64,000 nucleotides of DNA from Effusibacillus pohliae DSM 22757 (GCF_000376225.1 NZ_AQXL01000122.1:1-64000), one strand, 5' to 3'; numbered from the stretch's first letter, positions 43,808 to 56,118 are shown. A program made the numbers and translations. The notes: generated by a model from the letters alone, not told the origin.

Positions 43808-44161
43808 TTATCCACTATCCCGACCCCGTTTTGGCAGCGGGCGCTGGTGGGGCCGAGCTGTATCCGGAGCGGGCGGCTTCGAGGCCGTCAGGCTGCCGGA
43901 ATCGGTTGGCCGGGAGCGGATGGGGCTTCCGGGCTCGGCACACTCTGTTTGGGCCGAGCCGTCGTACGTGGTGTGCCGGGGGCCGGTTGGGCCGCCGCAT
44001 AGAGAGGTAGCGTCCGTTTGCCGAATCCGCTGCTTGCTCCGCTTCTCCTGCTTTTTGTTTGGATCGAAAATATCATCGTGGAAAATCACCGGTTTTGGCG
44101 ACGGGTTTCGTGAAGATTTTCGCGAGGCTTTTGGAGAGGAGTATCCGGGTTTTTGTTCCAT
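43808..44161 (-). CDS. hypothetical basic, proline/serine-rich protein
   Basis: 117 residues beginning MEQKPGYSSPKASRKSSRNP, with many Arg, Lys, Pro and Ser and no membrane span. The ATG at 44161 lies eight bases from GGGGGTGG, and a strong minus-strand terminator lies about 80 bases past the stop. Upstream is GCATATACTGA, which resembles the CATA...TA -10 of late sporulation promoters. No homologue recognised; a spore coat or DNA-associated protein is a guess. The opposite strand also has a frame of similar length without a start signal. Confidence 0.42.
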   Translation of the reverse strand: MEQKPGYSSPKASRKSSRNPSPKPVIFHDDIFDPNKKQEKRSKQRIRQTDATSLCGGPTGPRHTTYDGSAQTECAEPGSPIRSRPTDSGSLTASKPPAPDTARPHQRPLPKRGRDSG

Positions 44162-44210
44162 AACGCATGCCACCCCCATTCAGTATATGCGAGGCCGCCG
44201 GAAAATGTGA

Positions 44211-44216
44211 TACAAT
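44211..44216 (+). promoter_or_regulatory. probable dnaE -10 box
   Basis: TACAAT with an upstream TG (TGTGATACAAT), about 130 bases before dnaE; no clear -35. Confidence 0.4.
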
Positions 44217-44347
44217 AGACCCAAACATATGATCGTATGTCCCATCAAAGTGAAGTTGTGCTGTGAAGTCGTGCTTTGCCGTGTATTCCGATTACTTTGA
44301 TGGGGTCCCAAATGATGGAATCCAAATGATTCAGGGGAGAGCGCGCG

Positions 44348-47300
44348 TTGAGTTCGTTTGTTCATTTGCATGTTCATTCCGAATACAGTTTGCTCGACGG
44401 TGCTTGCCGAATCGATGCGTTGCTGGACCGCGTGCAGGAGCTTGGCATGACGGCGGTCGCCCTGACCGATCACGGGGTGATGCACGGCGCGGTCGAATTT
44501 TACAAAAAAGCGAAGGCGCGCGGCCTGCACCCGATCATCGGCTGCGAAGTGTATGTGGCGAAAGGCTCGATGAGGGAAAAAGGCGGCCGCCAGGACCGGC
44601 CGAACCATCTGATTTTGCTGGCGGAAAACGAGACCGGCTATCGGAATCTGCTGAAGATCGTGTCTGCGGCCCAACTGGAAGGATTCTATTACAAACCGCG
44701 TACCGACAAGGAATTCCTACGCGCCCACAGCGAAGGGCTGATCGCGCTGTCGTCCTGCCACAGCGGCGAAGTGGCAGCCCGCGTCCTGCAGGGAGATCTC
44801 GCCGGGGCGCGGCAGGCGGCGGCCGAGTACAAGCAGATTTTTGGGCCGGATCGCTTCTATATCGAACTGCAGGATCACGGCTTGCCGGACGAAAAATTGG
44901 TCAACCAGCACCTGGTCCGCATCGCCCGCGAACTGGAACTGCCGCTTGTGGCGACAAACGATGTGCACTACATTCGGCGGGAAGATGCGGCGGTGCACGA
45001 TGTTTTATTATGCATCCAGACCGGCAAAACGCTGGATGATGAAGATCGGATGCGGTTTCCGTGCGACGAATTTTATCTGAAAAGCGGCGAGGAAATGGCG
45101 GAACGGTTCCGCCACCTGCCGGAAGCGATCGAGAACACGTGGAAAATTGCGGAGCGCTGCCGGCTGGACCTGAACCTGGGCGCAACCCATTTGCCCAGGT
45201 TTGATCTGCCGGAAGGGCATGATGAGAACTCCTATCTGGCGCTTTTGTGCGAGCAGGGGCTGCGCGAGCGGTACGGCTCGCCGTCCGAGCAGGTGAAAGA
45301 GCGGCTGCGGTACGAACTGTCGGTGATCGCCCAGATGGGGTTTGCCGGGTATTTTCTGGTGGTCTGGGACTTTATGCGGTTCGCTCATGAAAATGGGATC
45401 TCCACCGGACCGGGACGGGGCTCGGCCGCCGGCAGCCTGGTGGCGTACGCGTTGCGGATCACCGATGTCGACCCGATTCGCTACAACTTGCTGTTCGAGC
45501 GGTTTTTGAATCCGGAACGCGTGTCCTGGCCGGATATTGACATCGATTTCGATTATGAGCGGCGGCAGGAAGTGATCGACTATGTCACCCGCAAGTACGG
45601 CGCGAACCGGGTGGCCCAGATTGTCACTTACGGAACGATGGCTGCAAGGGCAGCCATCCGGGACGTCGGACGGGCGCTGGGGATGCCGCTGCCGGTGGTC
45701 GATCGGGTGGCCAAGCTGGTGCCGCAAACGCTTGGCATGACGATTGACAAGGCATTGGCGCTTGAACCGGACCTGCAGCGGATGTATGACGAGGACCCCG
45801 CCGTCAAACGGCTGCTTGACACGGCGAAAGCGATCGAGGGATTGCCCCGGCATACGTCGATCCACGCGGCCGGTGTGGTGATTTCCAAAGAGCCGCTGAC
45901 TCGCCATGTCCCGCTCCTGCGGGGGGCGGAGGGGGGCGTCGTCACCCAGTACGCGATGGAAGACCTGGAAGCGGTCGGGCTTTTGAAGATGGATTTTCTC
46001 GGATTGCGCAATTTGACGATCATCGACCACACGATCGACGCGGTGAAACAAAACCGCGGGGTGGAGATCGATTTTACGCGCATGGGGATGGACGACCCGG
46101 CCACCTACGAACTGCTGGCGCGCGGGGACACGGACGGCTGCTTCCAACTGGAATCGAACGGCGTCAAGAACGTGCTGCGCGAATTGAAACCGACCGAGTT
46201 TGAAGATATCGTCGCGGTCATCTCTCTCTACCGGCCTGGCCCAATGGAAAACATTCCGAATTATATCGCCGCCAAACACGGCAAGGCTCCTGTTTCCTAC
46301 CCGCATTCGGATCTTGAGCCGATTTTGCAGGATACCTACGGCATCATTGTTTACCAGGAGCAGATCATGCAGATCGCCTCGAAGATGGCCGGTTTTTCAC
46401 TGGGCCAGGCGGATTCTCTGCGGCGGGCGGTCGGCAAGAAGAAACGCGATGTGCTGCAGCAGCAGCGGGAATTGTTTGTGGCAGGCTGCCAGCGCAACGG
46501 ATACGACGAAACCATCGCCCACGAGGTCTACGATTTGATCGTGCGGTTTGCCGACTACGGATTCAACCGTTCACACGCCGTCGCGTATGCGGTGGTCGCC
46601 TACCGCACCGCCTATTTGAAAGCGAATTATCCGGCCGAGTTTATGGCCGCTTTGCTCACGTCGTGGCTCCATTCCAGCGGCAAAATCGCCCAATACGTGG
46701 ACGATTGCCGAAAAATGGGAATCGCCGTTCTCCCGCCGGACGTGAACGAAAGCTCGCACCGGTTTACCGTGACCGACGGGAAGATCCGGTTCGCCTTGTC
46801 GGCGATCAAAAACGTCGGGGTGTCGGCGATCCAGGCGATTTTGCAGGCGAGGAAAAATGGGCCGTTTGCCGACCTGCTCGATTTTTGCCGGCGCGTCGAC
46901 TTGCGCGCCTGCAACAAGCGGGTGATCGAGAGCTTGATCCGCTGCGGCGCGTTCGATTGGACCGGGCGCGGGCGCCGCTCGTTGCTGCTCGCGCTCGATG
47001 ATGCGGTGGAAAAAGGTGCAATGCTGAAAAAAGAGCGGGAAGCTCCCCAGATGTCCCTGTTCGGCATGATGGAGCAGCCGCAGCAAACGGAGCCGTTCGT
47101 CTATCCGGAAGTGGACGATCTTTCGGAACCGGAACGTCTGGAAATGGAGAAGGAACTGCTGGGGCTGTATGTGTCGGGTCACCCGCTCGACCGCTATCGC
47201 GCCGCCATGCGGGAACACGCGCGCCACCGCATCGCCGAACTGCAGGAGGCGGAAGACGGAAGCGCCACCACGGTGGCTGGCCGGGTGCGCAGCATGCGGC

Positions 47301-47824
47301 TGGTGCAAACGCGTAAAGGGCAGCAGATGGCGTTTGTGGAGCTGGAAGACCTGACACAGTCGGTCGAGGTGGTCGTGTTTCCGGCCGTATTCGCCGAGGC
47401 CCGGCCCATTTTGCAGCCAGACGCAAGCCGCTCCGGCACAGCGAGGCTGTCAGATGGCGCTTTGCAGCAGGAGCCGGTTGTCCTGGTCAAGGCGAAAGTG
47501 CAGGTGCAGGATGACGGGGTCAAGCTGCTGGCGGATGCGATCCAGCTGCTGCCACCGGCCGGAACCGCTGCCGCAGAACGTCCGCGGGGGCCTGAAAAAC
47601 AGCCGATCCTGTTTATCAAAATCGAACCGGACCGGGAGGATCCTCCCCGGCTGCGAGAGTTGAAGGCCTGCCTGTTGCGGCACCCGGGCACGACACCGGT
47701 CGTCCTGTATTACGTGAAAAACAGGTCCACGCGAAAAATCACGGAGCGTGTCGACGCGAAACCCGAGTTGCTGGCGGAAATCGAGTTGATCATGGGGGCT
47801 GGCAGCGCCGTTGTGAAAAAATAG
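44348..47824 (+). CDS. dnaE: DNA polymerase III alpha subunit (DnaE)
   Basis: 1158 residues. PHP domain at the N-terminus (FVHLHVHSEYSLLDGACRID), polymerase palm with TGPGRGSAAGSLVAYALRIT and the catalytic aspartates in WPDIDIDFDYERR, fingers DTYGIIVYQEQIMQIASKMA and a C-terminal OB fold (TVAGRVRSMRLVQTRKGQQM). No 3'-5' exonuclease, so not PolC. TTG start at 44348 behind GGGGAGAG; the usual N-terminus supports it. In Bacilli DnaE extends primers on the lagging strand beside PolC. Confidence 0.96.
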   Translation: MSSFVHLHVHSEYSLLDGACRIDALLDRVQELGMTAVALTDHGVMHGAVEFYKKAKARGLHPIIGCEVYVAKGSMREKGGRQDRPNHLILLAENETGYRNLLKIVSAAQLEGFYYKPRTDKEFLRAHSEGLIALSSCHSGEVAARVLQGDLAGARQAAAEYKQIFGPDRFYIELQDHGLPDEKLVNQHLVRIARELELPLVATNDVHYIRREDAAVHDVLLCIQTGKTLDDEDRMRFPCDEFYLKSGEEMAERFRHLPEAIENTWKIAERCRLDLNLGATHLPRFDLPEGHDENSYLALLCEQGLRERYGSPSEQVKERLRYELSVIAQMGFAGYFLVVWDFMRFAHENGISTGPGRGSAAGSLVAYALRITDVDPIRYNLLFERFLNPERVSWPDIDIDFDYERRQEVIDYVTRKYGANRVAQIVTYGTMAARAAIRDVGRALGMPLPVVDRVAKLVPQTLGMTIDKALALEPDLQRMYDEDPAVKRLLDTAKAIEGLPRHTSIHAAGVVISKEPLTRHVPLLRGAEGGVVTQYAMEDLEAVGLLKMDFLGLRNLTIIDHTIDAVKQNRGVEIDFTRMGMDDPATYELLARGDTDGCFQLESNGVKNVLRELKPTEFEDIVAVISLYRPGPMENIPNYIAAKHGKAPVSYPHSDLEPILQDTYGIIVYQEQIMQIASKMAGFSLGQADSLRRAVGKKKRDVLQQQRELFVAGCQRNGYDETIAHEVYDLIVRFADYGFNRSHAVAYAVVAYRTAYLKANYPAEFMAALLTSWLHSSGKIAQYVDDCRKMGIAVLPPDVNESSHRFTVTDGKIRFALSAIKNVGVSAIQAILQARKNGPFADLLDFCRRVDLRACNKRVIESLIRCGAFDWTGRGRRSLLLALDDAVEKGAMLKKEREAPQMSLFGMMEQPQQTEPFVYPEVDDLSEPERLEMEKELLGLYVSGHPLDRYRAAMREHARHRIAELQEAEDGSATTVAGRVRSMRLVQTRKGQQMAFVELEDLTQSVEVVVFPAVFAEARPILQPDASRSGTARLSDGALQQEPVVLVKAKVQVQDDGVKLLADAIQLLPPAGTAAAERPRGPEKQPILFIKIEPDREDPPRLRELKACLLRHPGTTPVVLYYVKNRSTRKITERVDAKPELLAEIELIMGAGSAVVKK

Positions 47825-47847
47825 GTTGCAAAACTGCACCCCTTTTT

Positions 47848-47890
47848 TCATAGCGCGACCTGGCAGCTTTGCCGCCTTGGCGCGACTTGT
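47848..47890 (-). repeat. 43-bp interspersed hairpin element, copy 2
   Basis: Read on the minus strand it begins ACAAGTCGCGCCAAGGCGGC and ends GGTCGCGCTATGA, 38 of 43 bases identical to 33039-33081. The stem is GGCGGC-AAA-GCTGCC, kept by a G-T pair. It lies between dnaE and pgpA; with CCCCTTTTTT before it. Confidence 0.75.
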
Positions 47891-47940
47891 TCCTGTGGTG
47901 CATAGCATGGTACTATCCTTACAGCTTGGGAGGTACCACC

Positions 47941-48405
47941 ATGCATGAAACAGTTGTCGCCTTGTTGGAGCAGCGCGGGGTAACGGTCGACGATATTGTC
48001 GAAATCGTGTACACCTTGCAGAAACCGTATCATCCAAATCTCGGACCGGATGAATGCAAGGAAAGCGTGATTCGCGTTCTGGGCAAGCGGGAAGTGCAAT
48101 ACGCATTATATACTGGGATCACGTTGGACATATTGGCCGAACAAAAGCGGCTGCCGGAGCCGCTGCAATCGATTTTGCAGGCGGACGAACCGCTGTACGG
48201 CGTCGACGAAATCCTGGCGCTCGGCATCACCAATGTGTACGGGTCGATCGGCCTGACTTCGTTCGGCTATCTGGACAAGGAAAAATTGGGCATCATTTCG
48301 AAGCTGAACAAAAAGGGGAACAGTGTTCATGTGTTTCTTGACGATTTGGTGGCAGGAGTGGCCGCGGCCGCCAGCGCCCGCATCGCCCACCGCAACAAAC
48401 CTTAA
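47941..48405 (+). CDS. phosphatidylglycerophosphatase A family protein (YutG-like)
   Basis: 154 residues. Family marks: LEQRGVTVDDIVEIVYTLQK, ESVIRVLGKREVQYALYTGI, VDEILALGITNVYGSIGLTS and HVFLDDLVAGVAAAASARI. Predicted to remove phosphate from phosphatidylglycerophosphate in the PG pathway, although YutG-type proteins lack the multiple spans of E. coli PgpA. ATG 47941 behind GGGAGG. Confidence 0.85.
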   Translation: MHETVVALLEQRGVTVDDIVEIVYTLQKPYHPNLGPDECKESVIRVLGKREVQYALYTGITLDILAEQKRLPEPLQSILQADEPLYGVDEILALGITNVYGSIGLTSFGYLDKEKLGIISKLNKKGNSVHVFLDDLVAGVAAAASARIAHRNKP

Positions 48406-48445
48406 AATTTTTCGAAAACATTCCGTGTTGCGAATTGGGATCTCG

Positions 48446-48467
48446 GACCGCCTATGGGCGGTCTTTT
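48446..48467 (+). terminator. terminator after the YutG-like gene
   Basis: GACCGCC-TATG-GGCGGTC followed by TTTT. Confidence 0.8.
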
Positions 48468-48539
48468 CTGCTACAATATGGGTATGGGAGCGTGAGTCCC
48501 GCATCGACTTGGCGGTAGTAATCCCATGTTTTTCCGTGG

Positions 48540-48545
48540 TATAAT
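48540..48545 (+). promoter_or_regulatory. extended -10 promoter of the malic enzyme gene
   Basis: TGGTATAAT. The 110-base leader that follows includes a GGGGA...TCCCC helix (about 48558-48597) whose role is unknown. Confidence 0.6.
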
Positions 48546-48664
48546 GGAAACTAAACCTTGGGGAACTGCAGCGGTTCACACAAGTGCTGGGTCCCCGCAG
48601 TACCCGGAATAGGCTGCAAAGCTGTTCGTCACTTTCGCGGCATCCGGTATAGGATGGTGTATAT

Positions 48665-49894
<1,230 letters not shown>

Positions 49895-49990
49895 AAACGG
49901 GAGGATGCAGGCACCCCATCCTTGCTTCCGTCAAAACGGCTATGTTATGATGTTTTCAGTTTTTCCCGGATGATAGGAGGAACTGAACCG

Positions 49991-50188
49991 ATGTGGACCG
50001 TCATCTATATTGCATCAGGGGAAAAAACGGCTGAATCGATCAAGCAAAAACTGACACAGGAAGGATTTCTGGTCAAGTTGCGGCAAACGAACATCGCCAA
50101 GCAGCAGTATGAAATTCTGGTGCCGGAATCCGAGTTGGACGAAGTGCAAGAGGTGTTGAAGGATATTCTGCATTCCTCCCATTCATAA
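49991..50188 (+). CDS. small conserved protein (DUF2007-like signal-transducing fold)
   Basis: 65 residues: [34 protein letters not shown] and [20 protein letters not shown]. Strong start signal GGAGGAACTGAACCG. Similar tiny proteins precede accD in many Bacilli and are sometimes mislabelled glutamate decarboxylase. Likely co-transcribed with accDA; function unknown. Confidence 0.75.
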   Translation: MWTVIYIASGEKTAESIKQKLTQEGFLVKLRQTNIAKQQYEILVPESELDEVQEVLKDILHSSHS

Positions 50189-50205
50189 GCTGGAGAGGTG
50201 AAACA

Positions 50206-51078
50206 GTGCTTAAGGATCTTTTCCATAAAAAACGCAAATACGCAACCATCACCACGCAGGAATTGGCTGAACGGCGGGATCACATCCCGGAAGGCATCAT
50301 GACCAAGTGCAAAAAATGCTCCGAGCTGCTGATCAGCCGCGAACTGGAAAAGAATTTGAAGACGTGCCCGCGCTGTGGCTACCATTTTCCGATGTCCGCC
50401 CCGGAACGGATCGCGGCCACGCTGGACGAGGGACGTTTTTTTGAGTATGACCAGGGACTTGCTTCCGCCGATCCGCTGCAGTTTGAAGAGTACCCGGCCA
50501 AGCTGGAGCAGGTGCAGGCGGCGACCGGGCTGACGGAAGCGGTCGTCACCGGAGAGGGAACGATCGGCGGTCATCCGGTTGTCATCGGCGTGATGGATTC
50601 CCGGTTTATCATGGGCTCCATGGGGTCGGTCGTCGGAGAAAAAATCACCCGCGCGATTGAACGGGCGATTGACAATCGCTATCCGGTCGTTCTATTTGCC
50701 GCATCCGGCGGTGCCCGTATGCAGGAAGGCGTTTTTTCGCTGATGCAGATGGCCAAGACGAGCGCTGCCTTGCAAAAGCTGAGCCGGGAAAAGCTGCTGT
50801 TCGTGTCGGTGCTCACGCATCCGACAACCGGCGGGGTGAGCGCATCATTTGCCAGCCTCGGCGATATCAACATCGCAGAGCCGGGGGCGCTGATCGGATT
50901 TGCCGGCCGCCGCGTCATCGAGCAGACGATCCGGCAGAAGCTGCCGGACGATTTTCAAACGGCAGAGTTTCTGCTCAAGCATGGGATGATTGATCTGGTG
51001 GTGCCGCGCAAAGAGATGAAACAAACGCTTGCCAAGATTCTCGATATTCACGCGGGAGGTGTGCGTCATGGCCAATGA
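50206..51078 (+). CDS. accD: acetyl-CoA carboxylase carboxyltransferase beta subunit
   Basis: 290 residues. Zinc finger CKKC...CPRC (about residues 30-52) followed by the crotonase-type carboxyltransferase domain with [20 protein letters not shown] and [15 protein letters not shown]. Forms the A2B2 carboxyltransferase with AccA. GTG 50206 behind GAGAGGTG. Overlaps accA by 11 bases. Confidence 0.96.
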   Translation: MLKDLFHKKRKYATITTQELAERRDHIPEGIMTKCKKCSELLISRELEKNLKTCPRCGYHFPMSAPERIAATLDEGRFFEYDQGLASADPLQFEEYPAKLEQVQAATGLTEAVVTGEGTIGGHPVVIGVMDSRFIMGSMGSVVGEKITRAIERAIDNRYPVVLFAASGGARMQEGVFSLMQMAKTSAALQKLSREKLLFVSVLTHPTTGGVSASFASLGDINIAEPGALIGFAGRRVIEQTIRQKLPDDFQTAEFLLKHGMIDLVVPRKEMKQTLAKILDIHAGGVRHGQ

Positions 51079-52102
51079 GCTGCAGTTCGAAAAGCCATTG
51101 ACGGAACTCCGCGCAAAAATTGAAGAACTTCGCCGGTTGGCGGATGCACAGGGGATCGATCTGTCTGATGAGATCGGCAAGTTGGAGCGAAAAGCGGCCG
51201 AATTGGCCCAATCGATTTACGGTGAGTTGACGCCCTGGCAAAAAGTGCAGATCGCCCGCCATCCGGAGCGGCCCACCACGCTCGATTACATCCGCGGCAT
51301 GTGCACCGATTTTATCGAACTGCACGGGGACCGCACGTTTGGCGACGATCCGGCGCTGGTTGGAGGCATCGCGAAACTGGAAGGGATTCCGGTGACCGTG
51401 CTGGGCCATCAAAAGGGGCGGGACACGAAGGAAAACATCTACCGCCGCTTCGGCATGCCGGAACCGGAAGGCTACCGGAAAGCGCTCCGTTTGATGAAAC
51501 AGGCGGAAAAATTCGGCCGGCCCGTGATCTGCTTCATTGACACTTCCGGTGCCTATCCCGGCGTGGCGGCGGAAGAGCGCGGGCAAAGCGAGGCGATCGC
51601 CCGCAACCTGCTTGAAATGGCCGGACTGCAAGTCCCGATCGTTTGTGTGGTGACCGGGGAAGGCGGGTCAGGCGGGGCGCTTGCGCTCGGCGTGGGAGAC
51701 CGGATTTTCATGCTGGAACATGCGGTGTATTCGGTGATTTCACCGGAGGGGGCGGCCGCCCTGCTATGGAAGGACGCCACCCAGGCCCGCCGCGCTGCGG
51801 AAACGATGCGGATCACGGCGCAGGATCTGCACCGGTTCGGGATTGCCGATGACGTGATCGAGGAACCGATGGGCGGAGCCCAGAAAGATCCGGCACTGAC
51901 CATCGCCCGTGTTAAGGAAAAAGTGTTGGCGGCCGTGCAGGAGTTGCTGCTGCTGCCGCCGGAACAGTTGGTGGCGGAACGATACAACAAATACCGGGCG
52001 ATCGGACAGTTTCGGGAAACGGCCGGGCACCCGGCGGCATCTGCCAAGCCGGACACGGAACCGCCCAAATCGGATATTGTTGAAAGTGGAAAGGTGCGAT
52101 AA
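51068..52102 (+). CDS. accA: acetyl-CoA carboxylase carboxyltransferase alpha subunit
   Basis: 344 residues. [55 protein letters not shown] and [22 protein letters not shown]-terminal extension of about 25 residues beyond the family norm is polar. ATG 51068 behind GGGAGGTG, inside the end of accD. Confidence 0.96.
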   Translation: MANELQFEKPLTELRAKIEELRRLADAQGIDLSDEIGKLERKAAELAQSIYGELTPWQKVQIARHPERPTTLDYIRGMCTDFIELHGDRTFGDDPALVGGIAKLEGIPVTVLGHQKGRDTKENIYRRFGMPEPEGYRKALRLMKQAEKFGRPVICFIDTSGAYPGVAAEERGQSEAIARNLLEMAGLQVPIVCVVTGEGGSGGALALGVGDRIFMLEHAVYSVISPEGAAALLWKDATQARRAAETMRITAQDLHRFGIADDVIEEPMGGAQKDPALTIARVKEKVLAAVQELLLLPPEQLVAERYNKYRAIGQFRETAGHPAASAKPDTEPPKSDIVESGKVR

Positions 52103-52105
52103 ACT

Positions 52106-52139
52106 AGGAGTGTGCTCATCGATTGAGCACCTCCTTTTC
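52106..52139 (+). terminator. accDA terminator
   Basis: AGGAG-T-GTGCTCA...TGAGCAC-CTCCT then TTTTCTT. Confidence 0.88.
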
Positions 52140-52142
52140 TTG

Positions 52143-52174
52143 TTGACAGGGACAAAAAATGTCCCTGCGGGACA
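52143..52174 (+). promoter_or_regulatory. pfkA upstream region with three GGGACA units
   Basis: TTGACA (52143-52148) is followed by GGGACA (52149-52154), TGTCCC (52160-52165) and GGGACA (52169-52174), forming two alternative inverted repeats. A second possible -10 (GATAAT, 52270-52275) lies close to the gene. Candidate operator for glycolytic control; the factor is unknown. Confidence 0.5.
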
Positions 52175-52289
52175 TTGTGGATCATAGAGGGCACAAGGCG
52201 CAGAACAAGTCGAACGATTCACAACTGCCAGTGAACAGCAGGTGTCGCAAGTTCGCATCACTTTCGTGGGATAATGGGTTAGGAGGTAG

Positions 52290-53255
<966 letters not shown>

Positions 53256-53354
53256 CCATGTTGCCTCCCGTGCTAGCGGCCGGCAGCGGGTTCCCGCCGG
53301 CGCCGCTTTGACGGGAGGCGGTTTGGATTCAAACAGACCAGACGGGAGGATATC

Positions 53355-55109
53355 ATGAGGCGCACGAAAATCGTTTGTACAATCGGACCGGCCAGCGAGT
53401 CGGTCGAAGTGTTGACGCAACTGATTGAAAACGGCATGAATGTCGCCCGGCTCAATTTTTCCCACGGTACATACGAAGAGCATGCCAACCGGATTCGCAA
53501 CATCCGGGAAGCGGCCGTCGTCACTGGCAAAATGGTGGCGATTCTGCTCGACATCAAAGGACCGAAAATTCGCACCGGTCTGATCGAAGGCGGCCAGGTC
53601 GAATTGCGCCAGGGAGCGCTGATCACGCTCACCACCGAGGAAGTGACCGGCACGGCGGAACGGGTCTCGATTTCCTATAAGGGGCTGCCGGAAGATGTCG
53701 AGCCCGGTTCCCGCTTGCTGATCGACGACGGGCTGATCGGTCTGGTGGTGGAACGGGTGGCGGGGAATGACATCGTCTGCCGCGTCGTGAACGGCGGCAT
53801 CCTGAAAAATCGCAAGGGCATCAATGCGCCCGGAGTCCGTTTGCGAATTCCGAGCGTCACCGAGAAAGACGTGGCGGACATCCGGTTCGGCGTCGAGCAC
53901 GGGGTCGATTTTATCGCCGCTTCGTTTGTGCGCAAGGCGAGCGACGTTCTGGATGTGCGGCGCGTGCTGGAAGAGGCGAATGCCAATTTGGATATTATTG
54001 CGAAAATCGAGGCGCAAGAAGCGCTCGACAAGCTCGATGAAATCCTCGAAGTGGCGGACGGCCTGATGGTGGCTCGCGGCGATCTCGGTGTCGAAATCCC
54101 GACGGAAGAAGTGCCGTTGTGGCAGAAAGTGATGATCGAAAAATGCAACCGGGCGGGTAAGCCGGTGATCACTGCGACACAGATGCTCGACTCGATGGAA
54201 CGGAACCCCCGTCCGACGCGGGCCGAGGCGAGTGATGTGGCAAACGCGATTTTTGACGGAACCGACGCGATCATGCTGTCCGGCGAAACGGCGGCCGGCA
54301 AGTACCCGGTGCAGGCGGTCGAGACGATGGCGCGGATCGCCGAACGGGCGGAACGGGCGCTGCGGGAAAATATCGTCCCGGCCAAACAGCGGCTCTGGGA
54401 AGGCGATCACACGGTGACCGACGCGCTCTCGCAGGCGGTTGCCACGATCGCCCGCGACCTGCAGGCGAAAGCGATCGTCACGCCGACACAAAGCGGCCAC
54501 ACCGCTCGCAAGGTCTCGAAATACCGTCCGGAGTCGGTGATCATTGCGGTCACGCCGCGGGAGGACGTCGCCCGCCGGCTGTGCCTGTCGCACGGCGTGT
54601 ATCCGGTAGTCGTGCAGGAGACCCGGACGACAGACGAAATGCTCGAGGTGGCGGTGGAAGGCGCGCTCCGTTCAGGCCTGGTGAAACACGGCGATTTGGT
54701 CGTGATCACCGCCGGCGTGCCGGTCGGCCAGCCGGGAACCACCAACCTGCTGAAAGTGCATACGATCAGCGATGTGATCGCCCGCGGACAAGGTATCGGG
54801 CAACGGGCGGTGACGGGACGGGTGGTCAGCGGCAAACGGGCAGCCGATGTTATGCAGCGGATCCAGCCAGGGGATATCCTGGTCATGCCGGCCACCGACG
54901 CGGATGTGGTACCGGCGATGGAAAAAGCGGGAGCCGTCATCGTTGAGGAGGGCGGACTCACTTCGCATGCGGCGGTGGTGGGGATCTCCCTGGGCGTGCC
55001 TGTCGTCGTTGGCGTTGAAAACGCAACGGCCGTGTTGGAAGACGGCTCGATCGTCACCGTCGATCCGGTGACCGGACTCATCTACAAAGGACAGGCGCAA
55101 GTACTGTGA
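53355..55109 (+). CDS. pyk: pyruvate kinase with C-terminal PEP-utilising domain
   Basis: 584 residues. [38 protein letters not shown], catalytic [10 protein letters not shown] and [12 protein letters not shown]. The extra ~110-residue C-terminal domain carries [11 protein letters not shown], like a swivelling PEP-utiliser histidine domain, usual for Bacilli. Strong start signal GACGGGAGG. Confidence 0.97.
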   Translation: MRRTKIVCTIGPASESVEVLTQLIENGMNVARLNFSHGTYEEHANRIRNIREAAVVTGKMVAILLDIKGPKIRTGLIEGGQVELRQGALITLTTEEVTGTAERVSISYKGLPEDVEPGSRLLIDDGLIGLVVERVAGNDIVCRVVNGGILKNRKGINAPGVRLRIPSVTEKDVADIRFGVEHGVDFIAASFVRKASDVLDVRRVLEEANANLDIIAKIEAQEALDKLDEILEVADGLMVARGDLGVEIPTEEVPLWQKVMIEKCNRAGKPVITATQMLDSMERNPRPTRAEASDVANAIFDGTDAIMLSGETAAGKYPVQAVETMARIAERAERALRENIVPAKQRLWEGDHTVTDALSQAVATIARDLQAKAIVTPTQSGHTARKVSKYRPESVIIAVTPREDVARRLCLSHGVYPVVVQETRTTDEMLEVAVEGALRSGLVKHGDLVVITAGVPVGQPGTTNLLKVHTISDVIARGQGIGQRAVTGRVVSGKRAADVMQRIQPGDILVMPATDADVVPAMEKAGAVIVEEGGLTSHAAVVGISLGVPVVVGVENATAVLEDGSIVTVDPVTGLIYKGQAQVL

Positions 55110-55116
55110 CCAGCAA

Positions 55117-55157
55117 GCCCCTGACGGGAGCGGCAGGCTCCGGCAGGGGCGTTTTGC
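55117..55157 (+). terminator. pyk terminator
   Basis: GCCCCTG...CAGGGGC followed by GTTTTGC. Confidence 0.8.
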
Positions 55158-55245
55158 TTGCGATTGGCGAGGGGCTGGATGATTATGGTATGCTACGGTT
55201 GACGAGTTCCTCATTTTAGCGGGGGAATGAAAGGGAGGGAATCGG

Positions 55246-55686
55246 GTGACACACAACTGGAGCGAAACGGAGCTGCGGGTACGCTATTCGGAAACGGACG
55301 CCATGCAGGTCGTCCATCATGCGAATTATCTCAGCTGGTTCGAAGTGGGCCGCACGGAAATGATGCGCAGAGCAGGCATTCCCTACCGGCAGTTTGAAGA
55401 CCGGGGGATTTTGTTGCCGGTCATCGAGGCGCGAATTTTTTTCCTGGCATCCGCCCGTTATGACGATGAGCTTGTGGTCAGAACCCGTTTGGCAGAGGCG
55501 CGGGTGAAGGTACGCTTTGAATACGAGATTGCCCGAAAATCGGACAGGCAAATCCTTGCCAGAGGGTATACGGTGCACGCGTGGGTCAACAGGCAAATGA
55601 AACCGATTCAGCTGCGAAAGCTGGCGCCCGAATTGGAGCAGGCGATGCAAGCTTACCTATCGGCAGAAGGGGAATCACAAGCATGA
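55246..55686 (+). CDS. YbgC/4HBT-type acyl-CoA thioesterase
   Basis: 146 residues. RVRYSETDAMQVVHHANYLS and WFEVGRTEMMRRAGIPY, with the active-site aspartate in SETDAM. Acts on short acyl-CoA or hydroxybenzoyl-CoA-type esters; true substrate unknown. GTG 55246 behind GGGAGGGAATC. Confidence 0.88.
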   Translation: MTHNWSETELRVRYSETDAMQVVHHANYLSWFEVGRTEMMRRAGIPYRQFEDRGILLPVIEARIFFLASARYDDELVVRTRLAEARVKVRFEYEIARKSDRQILARGYTVHAWVNRQMKPIQLRKLAPELEQAMQAYLSAEGESQA

Positions 55687-55725
55687 CAGATGTTGACGGG
55701 ATTTTGTCGGAGGGAGGGATCGCTC

Positions 55726-56118
55726 TTGTTTCGCATTTTGTTCTTGCTGTTCATCGTCGTCCCGATCGTTGAACTCTACATCCTGATCCAAGTCGGGAAG
55801 GTGATCGGGGGCTGGCAGACGATTTTGCTGGTGTTGCTGACCAGCGGATTGGGCGCTTACCTGGCGAAAACGCAGGGACGGACTGTCTGGCGCCGGCTGC
55901 AAACCGAACTCTCACTCGGAAGACCGCCGGGCGACGCGCTGCTCGACGGCGTCTGCGTGTTGCTGGGCGGCCTGCTGCTGCTGACCCCCGGTTTTGCCAC
56001 CGACGTTTTGGGGCTGATCCTGCTGCTGCCGCCGACCCGAGTGCCGATCAAGCGAATCGCCAAACGTTGGATCGCAAAGCGATTGTCGAGAGGTACGTGG
56101 ATTGTGTATCGGCGATGA
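55726..56118 (+). CDS. fxsA: FxsA-family membrane protein
   Basis: 130 residues from TTG 55726, behind GGAGGG. Spans FRILFLLFIVVPIVELYILI and WQTILLVLLTSGLGAYLAKT, then GVCVLLGGLLLLTPGFATDV. FxsA in E. coli relieves phage F exclusion; its role in Bacilli is unknown. It sits between pyk and the TCA genes, as in Bacillus. Confidence 0.88.
   Translation: MFRILFLLFIVVPIVELYILIQVGKVIGGWQTILLVLLTSGLGAYLAKTQGRTVWRRLQTELSLGRPPGDALLDGVCVLLGGLLLLTPGFATDVLGLILLLPPTRVPIKRIAKRWIAKRLSRGTWIVYRR

Noticed and set aside
43803-44210. 135-codon plus-strand frame opposite the minus-strand basic protein
   Set aside because: No ribosome site, Trp/Gly/Arg-rich shadow-like composition, and the only nearby terminator works on the other strand.
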